Below are positions 57,877 to 64,000 of a stretch of 64,000 bases of DNA, one piece after another. The notes below the pieces were generated by a model. That model did no database searches and was not told where the DNA came from. It saw nothing but the letters and a program-made list of their open reading frames with translations. How positions within the stretch are numbered: position 1 is the stretch's first letter; each line of letters opens with the position of its first letter. The translations under genes and the position numbers were made by a program. Origin of the DNA: Pseudomonas sp. CFII64 (lineage in GTDB: Bacteria > Pseudomonadota > Gammaproteobacteria > Pseudomonadales > Pseudomonadaceae); contig NZ_ATLO01000032.1 in NCBI RefSeq assembly GCF_000416235.1, positions 1-64,000 on the forward strand. Reading direction: 5' to 3'.

Positions 57877-57969
57877 CCGTAGGACCGGCTTTAGCCGGGA
57901 GGAGGTCAGCCCATTCGTAGCAGCGGCGTCGTCAGAACCCTCGCCTCCCGGCTAAAGCCGGTCCCACGA
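57877..57969. repeat. REP pair
   Basis: CCGGCTTTAGCCGG near 57884-57898 and CTCCCGGCTAAAGCCGG near 57945-57961 form an inverted pair between two convergent genes; the same core as in the tandem array. Confidence 0.82.
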
Positions 57970-57976
57970 AGAAATG

Positions 57977-58510
57977 CTAAAGATCCGCCTCAACCACAAC
58001 CCGTACCTTCGCCGCTTCCATCGCATAAGCGGCATCCGCCAGGTCATTGCTGACCTTCTCGACTTTCAGCGTGCCGACCACCCACAGCGGCGTGTAGATG
58101 TCGTCGATTTTCAGGCCTTTGGGGTAACGCACCAGCACCAGTTGATTCGGCGGCGGTGGCGGCACATGGATGCAGGCGCCTGGATACGGAACCAGGAAGA
58201 ACAGCGTGCTGCGGCCCTTCGCATCGGTCTCCAGCGGAACCGGGTAGCCACCCAGACGAATCTCTTTGCCATTCATGGCCGGCACGGTTTTGGCCGAATA
58301 CATGACCGCCGGCAGGCCTTTGCTCTGCTTCAAGCCGCCCTTGCTGTCGAACGTTCCCTGAGCTTCGGGCGAGTTGTGGTCGATCTCGGGCATCGCCTCA
58401 AGGGCTTTCTGATCCGACTTGGGCATCAATTCGAGCCAGTCGGTTTCGGGGATTTCAGCGTGGGCCAGGCCACAGGTCAGCAGCGCAGCAATAAATAAAA
58501 GACGTCGCAT
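57977..58510 (-). CDS. Exported DUF3299 protein
   Basis: Protein of 177 residues with a signal peptide (residues 1-18, MRRLLFIAALLTCGLAHA). The DUF3299 block is clear: VPLETDAKGRSTLFFLVPY, then GACIHVPPPPPNQLVLV. Function unknown; some relatives are linked to ABC-type export of small molecules. An alternative TTG start at 58525 would lengthen it by five residues. It is convergent with the mutarotase gene. Confidence 0.85.
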   Translation of the reverse strand: MRRLLFIAALLTCGLAHAEIPETDWLELMPKSDQKALEAMPEIDHNSPEAQGTFDSKGGLKQSKGLPAVMYSAKTVPAMNGKEIRLGGYPVPLETDAKGRSTLFFLVPYPGACIHVPPPPPNQLVLVRYPKGLKIDDIYTPLWVVGTLKVEKVSNDLADAAYAMEAAKVRVVVEADL

Positions 58511-58594
58511 TGGCAAGCTCGGCAAGAGGATGAAATCAGGTCCGGCATTCTAGCCCTCCGCACGCCGAGTGCGCAGAGGGCTAACTACTCGCTG

Positions 58595-58840
58595 TCAGTT
58601 CTTTCTGATCAGACCGTACAGCACCAGCAGCACAACTGCGCCAACCAGCGCGCCGAGGAAACCTGCACCCTCGCCTGCCTGATAGATGCCCAACGCCTGG
58701 CCACCATAGGTTGCTGCCAGAGAGCCGCCGATACCCAACAGAATGGTCATGATCCAACCCATGCTGTCATCACCAGGCTTGAGGAAGCGAGCCAGCAAGC
58801 CCACGATCAAGCCAATGAAGATGGTTCCAATAATACCCAT
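58595..58840 (-). CDS. GlsB/YeaQ/YmgE-family stress membrane protein
   Basis: Protein of 81 residues with three glycine-rich membrane helices (about 3-17, 28-48 and 58-77), the pattern of the transglycosylase-associated/YeaQ family: GIIGTIFIGLIVGLLARFLKPG followed by GWIMTILLGIGGSLA. Inner-membrane, stress-associated, biochemical role unknown. AGAGGGAATGAC precedes the ATG on the minus strand. Confidence 0.88.
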   Translation of the reverse strand: MGIIGTIFIGLIVGLLARFLKPGDDSMGWIMTILLGIGGSLAATYGGQALGIYQAGEGAGFLGALVGAVVLLVLYGLIRKN

Positions 58841-59109
58841 GTCATTCCCTCTGTATGAATTGGACACACCAAAGTGTAGATAAGACGCTCGGTGTCCTGC
58901 CATCTGAGAACGTACAGCCCAGAATGGTTCCACACTATAGGCGCTGCATTGCAATTTGACGGCGCAATCGCTCCGACCCGAACGGCTGACTCGCCCTACA
59001 ACGCCAGCTGATTCGGCTCATTGCCTGCTGACATGAAGAGCTATTGATTGAGCCGGCCAAATGAAAAATTCATCTGGCCAATCCGATCAACTCTTCAAGA
59101 AATTCACTC

Positions 59110-59745
59110 ATGAACATTCCTGCTATTTACCGTCGCTTACTCGCTGCGGCTTTGCTGATCAGCCTGGTATCACCGCTCATGGCCGCGCAACCGCCGATCA
59201 AAGTTCACTACTTCATCCACGACGACGTTCCGGCCCGGTTGCGGGGGGCTGATCTGCAAGCGCGTCAGCTCGATCACTGGGTCACTGAAATGGCCCGGAT
59301 CGGGCAGCGAGAAATCGAGATCAATTACATCAGCCATGCACCCGGCATCACGTCCATGGACTACAAGAACACCGACATGAGGGTTGCGCTTGATGACTTT
59401 CGCGAGCGGATCGTTGACTACCGCCGCTCGCAGAACCTCACCGATCCCAACTTCAGGAACGAAAAATTCCTGTTGTTCGCGATGACTCAGGGCAACAACG
59501 TCGGTTGGGCCGAACACCAGCAGGAAGTCGGGATCGCCTCACCGGCGTACATCCCGATTGCAGCGCATGAGCTGGGCCACATGTTTGGCGCCTTGCATGA
59601 TGACGGCGCGCAGCTGCCCATGGACCCGGACTCAAACGCCACTTGCGGCACTTACATGACTTCAGAGATCAATGAAAAGTCGTGTCTGAGATTCAGCGAC
59701 AGCAACCGCCAGCGTGTCGCGCAGTATCTGCGCAACACGCCGTGA
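59110..59745 (+). CDS. Small secreted metzincin-like metalloprotease, copy 1
   Basis: Protein of 211 residues: signal peptide 1-26 (cleavage after LMAA), then an alpha/beta domain. The long zinc motif of metzincins is complete, HELGHMFGALH with H153, E154, H157 and H163. A methionine (M183 in CGTYMTS) is in the right place for the Met-turn, and C179 and C192 flank it. Small for a metzincin but complete at the active site, so activity is plausible. Substrate unknown. It is related to the gene at 61755, with which it brackets purEK. Confidence 0.78.
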   Translation: MNIPAIYRRLLAAALLISLVSPLMAAQPPIKVHYFIHDDVPARLRGADLQARQLDHWVTEMARIGQREIEINYISHAPGITSMDYKNTDMRVALDDFRERIVDYRRSQNLTDPNFRNEKFLLFAMTQGNNVGWAEHQQEVGIASPAYIPIAAHELGHMFGALHDDGAQLPMDPDSNATCGTYMTSEINEKSCLRFSDSNRQRVAQYLRNTP

Positions 59746-59783
59746 AGCAACCGGGCTACCTATTGCGGGCTGCCCGGTACTGA

Positions 59784-60866
59784 TCAGCCTTTGATCAACG
59801 CTTCGACGAGCTTCACCTGACGGTCCAGGGTTGCACGGTCGGCGCTGCGCACCGTCGCATGACCCACTTTGCGACCGACCTTGAAGGCCTTGCCGTAGTG
59901 ATGCAGATGGCAGTCGTCGATGGCAATGACTTTATCCACAGCGGGCACTTCGCCGATGAAGTTGAGCATCGCGCTTTCGCCAATCTTGGCCGTTGAGCCC
60001 AATGGCAAGCCCGCGACCGCCCGCAGGTGGTTTTCGAACTGGCTGCATTGCGCGCCTTCGGTGGTCCAGTGCCCGGAGTTGTGCACGCGCGGGGCGATTT
60101 CATTGGCTTTCAGGCCGCCGTCGACTTCGAAGAACTCGAACGCCAGCACGCCGACGTAATCCAGCTGCTTGAGCACGCGACCGGCGTAATCTTCAGCCAG
60201 TGCCTGCAACGGGTGATCGGTGCTGGCGATGGAAATGCGCAGGATGCCGTTGTCATGCGTGTTGTGCACCAACGGGTAGAAGCGTGTTTCGCCATCGCGG
60301 GCGCGCACAGCGATCAGCGAGACTTCGCCGGTAAACGGCACGAAGCCTTCCAGCAGACAGGCAACGCTGCCCAACTCGGCAAACGTGCCGGCGACATCGG
60401 CTTGGGTGCGCAGCACTTTCTGACCTTTGCCGTCGTAACCCAGAGTGCGGGTTTTCAGCACCGCAGGCAGGCCAATGCTGGCAACTGCGGCGTCGAGATC
60501 TGCTTGCGACTGGATATCGGCGAACTCCGGCGTCGGAATGCCCAGGTCCTTGAACATGCTCTTTTCGAACCAGCGATCACGAGCAATGCGCAAGGCTTCG
60601 GCGCTCGGGTAGACCGGCACGAACTGCGACAGGAACGCCACGGTTTCGGCGGGCACGCTTTCGAACTCGAAGGTGACCAGATCCACTTCATCGGCCAACT
60701 GGCGCAGGTGATCCTGATCGCCGTAATCGGCACGCAAATGTTCGCCCAGCGCAGCCGCGCACGCGTCTGGCGCCGGGTCCAGGAATGCGAAATTCATCCC
60801 CAGCGGGGTGCCTGCCAACGCCAACATGCGACCCAGCTGGCCGCCACCGATTACACCGATCTTCAT
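59784..60866 (-). CDS. purK: N5-carboxyaminoimidazole ribonucleotide synthase
   Basis: ATP-grasp enzyme of 360 residues that carboxylates AIR with bicarbonate and ATP in purine synthesis. N-terminal GVIGGGQLGRMLALAG (residues 4-19), ATP-grasp strand LKTRTLGYDGKGQKVL near 136, and ANEIAPRVHNSGHWTTEGA near 255. It starts 9 bases after purE, in one operon. Confidence 0.96.
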   Translation of the reverse strand: MKIGVIGGGQLGRMLALAGTPLGMNFAFLDPAPDACAAALGEHLRADYGDQDHLRQLADEVDLVTFEFESVPAETVAFLSQFVPVYPSAEALRIARDRWFEKSMFKDLGIPTPEFADIQSQADLDAAVASIGLPAVLKTRTLGYDGKGQKVLRTQADVAGTFAELGSVACLLEGFVPFTGEVSLIAVRARDGETRFYPLVHNTHDNGILRISIASTDHPLQALAEDYAGRVLKQLDYVGVLAFEFFEVDGGLKANEIAPRVHNSGHWTTEGAQCSQFENHLRAVAGLPLGSTAKIGESAMLNFIGEVPAVDKVIAIDDCHLHHYGKAFKVGRKVGHATVRSADRATLDRQVKLVEALIKG

Positions 60867-60875
60867 GGAAAAACC

Positions 60876-61367
60876 TCAGGCGTCGCGCGGGTCTGGATTA
60901 TCCAGCACGCTGTCTGTCTGCTCAGCGCGGAATTTCTTCAGCACTGCGTGAAATTGCGGATGCTTGGCGCCCAGGATGCTGGCCGACAACAACGCTGCGT
61001 TGATCGCGCCAGCCTTGCCGATGGCCAGCGTCGCAACCGGAATGCCAGCCGGCATTTGCACGATGGACAGCAGGGAATCGACACCGGACAGCATCGAGGA
61101 CTGCACCGGAACGCCGAGTACCGGCAGGTGCGTCTTGGCTGCACACATGCCCGGCAAATGTGCCGCGCCGCCCGCGCCAGCGATGATGACTTCAATGCCA
61201 CGGCCTTCGGCCTGCTCGGCATACTGGAAGAGCAAATCCGGTGTCCGGTGGGCCGAAACCACTTTGACTTCAAAGGGGATGCCGAGCTTTTCCAGCATAT
61301 CGGCGGTGTGGCTAAGGGTGGACCAATCGGACTTGGAGCCCATGATCACGCCAACCAGTGCGCTCAT
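60876..61367 (-). CDS. purE: N5-carboxyaminoimidazole ribonucleotide mutase
   Basis: Class I PurE of 163 residues that moves the carboxyl group to make CAIR. Motifs [10 protein letters not shown] (residues 9-18), SAHRTPD (38-44, catalytic histidine) and [11 protein letters not shown] (about 68-78). First gene of purEK. ATG at 61367 is chosen over an in-frame codon 15 bases upstream because it gives the canonical start. The leader contains a terminator-like hairpin. Confidence 0.97.
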   Translation of the reverse strand: MSALVGVIMGSKSDWSTLSHTADMLEKLGIPFEVKVVSAHRTPDLLFQYAEQAEGRGIEVIIAGAGGAAHLPGMCAAKTHLPVLGVPVQSSMLSGVDSLLSIVQMPAGIPVATLAIGKAGAINAALLSASILGAKHPQFHAVLKKFRAEQTDSVLDNPDPRDA

Positions 61368-61400
61368 CGTCGTGCCTCTCATCGGGCGCCCGCAGGCGCG

Positions 61401-61440
61401 TCAAAAAACAAACAAGCCACGCGGGAGACCGGCGTGGCTT
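61401..61440 (-). promoter_or_regulatory. Terminator-like hairpin in the purE leader (candidate attenuator)
   Basis: On the minus strand AAGCCACGC (61440-61432) pairs with GCGTGGCTT (61422-61414) and is followed by GTTTGTTTTTT. This intrinsic-terminator shape lies between a plausible promoter and purE, with no minus-strand gene upstream for it to end. It may regulate purEK by premature termination. Confidence 0.55.
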
Positions 61441-61754
61441 GCTGTACGAATAATGACCGATCGAACCGGCCAAAGGCCGCGCAGTATACCGTAAAGCTGG
61501 CAGATGACAGCCCCCTTGACGACCATCTGCATTCAGGCCGCTTTCGGGTCCGTCCGGGTGCCAGCCAATACGCGCCGCAACAATTTTTCCTACGTATTCA
61601 ATCCAGAATTTATTACTTCAGATGTCGTGCAGGCGAGCTGTATCACGCGCTGGACCTGTATTAACGTCGTGTTCGCCGCCATGGATTGGCGGAATCAGGG
61701 ATTTGTCTGGACTTACCCTTGAAACCACCCACTTTCGTTAATGGATTAACGCTT
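61441..61754. promoter_or_regulatory. Divergent region purE / metzincin copy 2, with a putative purE promoter
   Basis: On the minus strand TATACT (61488-61483) with CTGTCA 16 bases upstream is a reasonable sigma-70 promoter for purE, giving a leader of about 110 bases. The GGCC-AAA-GGCC hairpin just after it lies at the start of that leader. No gene fits in the remaining sequence, and the plus-strand open frame there is not supported. Confidence 0.45.
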
Positions 61755-62396
61755 ATGAACCTGGATGTTCTTAAACCTGCCACGCTACTCCTGATAATGC
61801 TTGGCATGCTCTGGCAATGCGCTTTTGCCGATCAGACGCCGCAGAAGCGCCCGATATTCCTTACCGTCTTGCTGCACGACGATATTCCACAGGCCGAGCG
61901 CGAGCATATCCGCCGCGACTATTTTGTCTGGCTGCTCAAAGACCTTGAGAGTTTTACCGGACGCAGGGTTTACCTGGATTTTATCGAGCGCACAGGCCCG
62001 CTCACTGCCATTGACTACCAGGGTCGACATGAAGAAAACACACTTCGCGACTGGACACGGCTGGTCGACCAATACATCGCCAAGCACAATAAACCGCAGT
62101 TCATTACTCACAAATACCTGCTTTTAACCCGCAATAAAATCAGTGCAAAAACGTTGGGACTGACTAAACCCGGTCATTATGCAGCGATTGCATCGATGGC
62201 AACTTACACCGCTGCGGCTCATGAGATCGGTCATATGTTCGGCGGCACCCATGAAGCATCAGAGGTCATCTACAAGGTCGGCTGGTGGTGCGAAACAAAC
62301 ATCACGCCAACGCGCCTGAATCTCAGAGCCAATTGCTACCTCTATAGCGCGCAAAATAAAAAGTTGATGCTCGACTATTTAAACAAGGCACCTTGA
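61755..62396 (+). CDS. Small secreted metzincin-like protein, copy 2 (Met-turn lost)
   Basis: Protein of 213 residues with a signal peptide (1-25, cleavage after AFA). The zinc motif HEIGHMFGGTH is intact (H156, E157, H160, H166). In alignment with the gene at 59110, the Met-turn methionine is replaced by isoleucine (I183 in ETNITP), while the flanking cysteines (C179, C194) are kept. The N-terminal halves share the strand pattern xHDDxPxxxR. Either a divergent protease or one with altered activity. ATG at 61755 starts the signal peptide; the upstream extension is not supported. Confidence 0.75.
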   Translation: MNLDVLKPATLLLIMLGMLWQCAFADQTPQKRPIFLTVLLHDDIPQAEREHIRRDYFVWLLKDLESFTGRRVYLDFIERTGPLTAIDYQGRHEENTLRDWTRLVDQYIAKHNKPQFITHKYLLLTRNKISAKTLGLTKPGHYAAIASMATYTAAAHEIGHMFGGTHEASEVIYKVGWWCETNITPTRLNLRANCYLYSAQNKKLMLDYLNKAP

Positions 62397-62442
62397 AGTA
62401 ACACGTTTGCCGCTCGACTGCACATCGGTCGAGCGGCCTGCT

Positions 62443-63354
62443 TCAACTCGGGTCTTGAGCGGCGCCGCCTTCCAGCTTGCGCCACAACAGGCGCACGTTG
62501 GCCTTGCGCACCAGGGCGCAGCGATACAGGCGAATCTCCAGCGGCACATGCCATTGCGGGCCGCCGCAGACCACCAGTTCGCCCCGGGCCAGCTCGGCGC
62601 GCACACTCAGTTGCGGCACCCAGGCGATGCCCAGACCTTCGAGGGCCATGCTTTTCAGGCTGTCGGCCATGGCCGTTTCGTAAACCGTTGTGAAGCGCAG
62701 ACTGCGTTGCCGCAACAGCAGATTCACCGAGCGACCCAGAAAAGCGCCAGCGCTGTAAGCCAGCAACGGAACACTGCCCTCACCTTCCAGATCAAACAGC
62801 GGCTCACCCTCGGCGTTCGCCGCGCAGACCGGCAGCATTTGCGTTTCCCCAAGGTGCAGCCACGGGAAAATCTCGGCGTCCATTTGCAAGGCCGCGTCCG
62901 GGTCGTAGAACGCCAGCATCAAATCGCAGCCGCCTTCACGCAGCGCATGCACCGCGTCACCGACGTTGGTTGCCACCAGTCGCGTGGCGATGTTCAAGCC
63001 TTCGTTACGCAATTGGGCAATCCAGCGCGGAAAGAACCCCAGCGCCAGCGAGTGAGCGGCGGCCACTTGCATGACTTCACCCTGTCCGCCTTCCAGGTGA
63101 TGCAGATGCCGCAGCACCTCGCCCAACTGTTCGACCACAGTACGCGCGGTCACCAGAAACAGCTGACCAGCAGCGGTCAGTTCGATAGGCGTGCGCGAAC
63201 GATTGACCAGCGTCAGGCCCAACGCCGCTTCAAGGCTGCGAATGCGGCGACTGAACGCCGGCTGCGTAACAAAGCGACGCTCGGCGGCCTTGGAAAAGCT
63301 GCGCGTCGCGGCCAGGGCACTGAAGTCCTCAAGCCATTTGCTTTCCAGATTCAT
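62443..63354 (-). CDS. LysR-type regulator divergent from aspA
   Basis: Regulator of 303 residues. N-terminal HTH about 18-40 (SFSKAAERRFVTQPAFSRRIRSLE) and the co-inducer domain from about 95. It is divergent from aspA with a 322-base spacer, the layout for a regulator of aspartate/fumarate metabolism. Effector unknown. Confidence 0.88.
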   Translation of the reverse strand: MNLESKWLEDFSALAATRSFSKAAERRFVTQPAFSRRIRSLEAALGLTLVNRSRTPIELTAAGQLFLVTARTVVEQLGEVLRHLHHLEGGQGEVMQVAAAHSLALGFFPRWIAQLRNEGLNIATRLVATNVGDAVHALREGGCDLMLAFYDPDAALQMDAEIFPWLHLGETQMLPVCAANAEGEPLFDLEGEGSVPLLAYSAGAFLGRSVNLLLRQRSLRFTTVYETAMADSLKSMALEGLGIAWVPQLSVRAELARGELVVCGGPQWHVPLEIRLYRCALVRKANVRLLWRKLEGGAAQDPS

Positions 63355-63676
63355 CGGTTCTCCAGAGCCGCTTGTTTACTGAAATAAACACAAAACCTGT
63401 ACAGGCTGTGTAGGACCGGATTCATCCGGGAAAGCGTCAATACAGCCGACAAAACTATCCCGGCGGCACCAAAGCCTCGCGAATAAATTCGCTCCTGCAA
63501 AGGAGCAGGCACCAACCAGCACCTCTTCATACGCCTGTCACATCTTCCCCGTCACACGCACATTATGCCGTTCGTGCATGGGCCAGCGTTTAACAGCATT
63601 GGTCAAGCATAACCTGAAAGGCCAGTATTCGCAGCGTTCCGGCATGTTCCATGCCCTTTTTGAGATCATCTCTATC
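63355..63676. promoter_or_regulatory. Divergent region LysR / aspA with a REP pair and a palindrome
   Basis: A 10-bp palindrome CCTGTACAGG sits at 63396-63405, 42 bases before the LysR gene. It is followed by two REP elements of different families: CCGGATTCATCCGG near 63416-63429 and GCGAATAAATTCGC near 63479-63492. The aspA promoter must lie in the remaining 180 bases; I could not place it. Confidence 0.5.
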
Positions 63677-64000
63677 ATGTCCTCGCCTGCATCATCGCGC
63701 ATCGAAAAAGACCTGCTTGGTGTGCTCGAAGTACCCGCTGACGCGTATTACGGTATTCAGACTCTGCGAGCGGTGAACAACTTTCACCTCTCCGGCGTTC
63801 CGCTTTCCCATTACCCGAAGCTGGTTGTCGCACTGGCGATGGTCAAGCAGGCCGCAGCCGATGCCAACCATCAGCTGGGCCACCTCAATGCGACCAAGCA
63901 TGCAGCGATCAGCGAGGCGTGCGCGCGTCTGATCCGTGGCGATTTCCACGATCAGTTCGTGGTGGACATGATTCAAGGCGGCGCTGGCACTTCAACCAAC
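63677..64000 (+). CDS. aspA: Aspartate ammonia-lyase (partial, cut by window end)
   Basis: The first 108 residues of an aspartase/fumarase-superfamily enzyme that deaminates aspartate to fumarate. LLGVLEVPADAYYGIQTLRA (14-33) and the segment ending GGAGTSTN at the window edge are diagnostic. ATG at 63677 is chosen from family length; GAGAT lies about 13 bases upstream. The rest is outside the window. Confidence 0.93.
   Translation, partial: MSSPASSRIEKDLLGVLEVPADAYYGIQTLRAVNNFHLSGVPLSHYPKLVVALAMVKQAAADANHQLGHLNATKHAAISEACARLIRGDFHDQFVVDMIQGGAGTSTN

Noticed and set aside
60027..61664. 545-residue plus-strand open frame opposite purK/purE
   Set aside because: Antisense shadow of two conserved purine genes with no recognisable domain.

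Overview
The window is a chromosomal segment of a Pseudomonas (Gammaproteobacteria). The evidence is the GC-rich coding style, the Pseudomonas-type REP elements (CCGGCTTTAGCCGG and GCGAATTTATTCGC cores), the split three-subunit transhydrogenase, the gcdH/gcdG/gcdR glutarate genes, the very long PstA and PstC permeases, and the gene runs hup-rubredoxin reductase-rubredoxin-ubiC-ubiA-phoBR and pstSCAB-phoU. The species cannot be fixed from the sequence alone; a P. syringae or P. fluorescens-type lineage is my guess. No tRNA, rRNA, CRISPR array, prophage or intact insertion sequence was seen.

Layout. (1) 0-8.6 kb: glutarate/lysine catabolism (gcdG-gcdH with divergent gcdR), pntAA-pntAB-pntB, and an acetyl-CoA hydrolase/CoA-transferase. 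(2) 8.6-13.8 kb: envelope and small-protein genes. These are a DUF1127 protein flanked by CTGTAC motifs, three tandem DUF2388 exported proteins translationally coupled to a two-domain DUF4105 protein, an SCP2-like protein and a lipoprotein. (3) 13.9-33.9 kb: a complete type VI secretion locus in the H2-type order. On the minus strand from tssA it reads tssA-B-C-E-F-G-clpV-small lipoprotein-fha-tssJ-K-L-M-stp1-stk1, and hcp is divergent. There is no vgrG and no sigma-54 activator gene inside it. (4) 34.1-34.6 kb: a scar of a second T6SS, in which the first 67 codons of a tssF are joined to the last 76 codons of a tssM. (5) 34.6-41.4 kb: a strongly folded leader before a small gene, hup, rubredoxin reductase, rubredoxin, ubiC, ubiA, a secreted-repeat protein and phoBR. 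(6) 41.5-44.8 kb: a CNNM/CBS membrane protein and a convergent M23 peptidase, separated by six tandem 187/202-bp units that each carry a REP pair plus the 3' ends of both genes. (7) 45-53 kb: a response regulator and phoU-pstB-pstA-pstC-pstS, with Pho boxes before pstS and phoB. (8) 53-64 kb: a delta-60-repeat propeller protein, MFS transporter, thioesterase, mutarotase, DUF3299 protein, YeaQ-like protein, purEK flanked by two related secreted metzincin-like proteins, and a LysR regulator divergent from aspA (cut by the window end).

How the genes work together. The Pho genes form the usual sensing/uptake loop: PstSCAB with PhoU signals to PhoR, PhoR phosphorylates PhoB, and PhoB binds the Pho boxes. 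The T6SS genes encode a baseplate (TssE/F/G/K/A), membrane complex (TssJ/L/M), sheath (TssB/C), tube (Hcp) and recycling ATPase (ClpV), plus a threonine-phosphorylation switch (Stk1/Stp1/Fha). The most noteworthy items are the tssF'-'tssM deletion scar, the tandem REP-pair array that repeats two gene ends, the folded RNA-like element at 34.7-34.85 kb, the terminator-like hairpin in the purE leader, and the paired metzincin-like genes.
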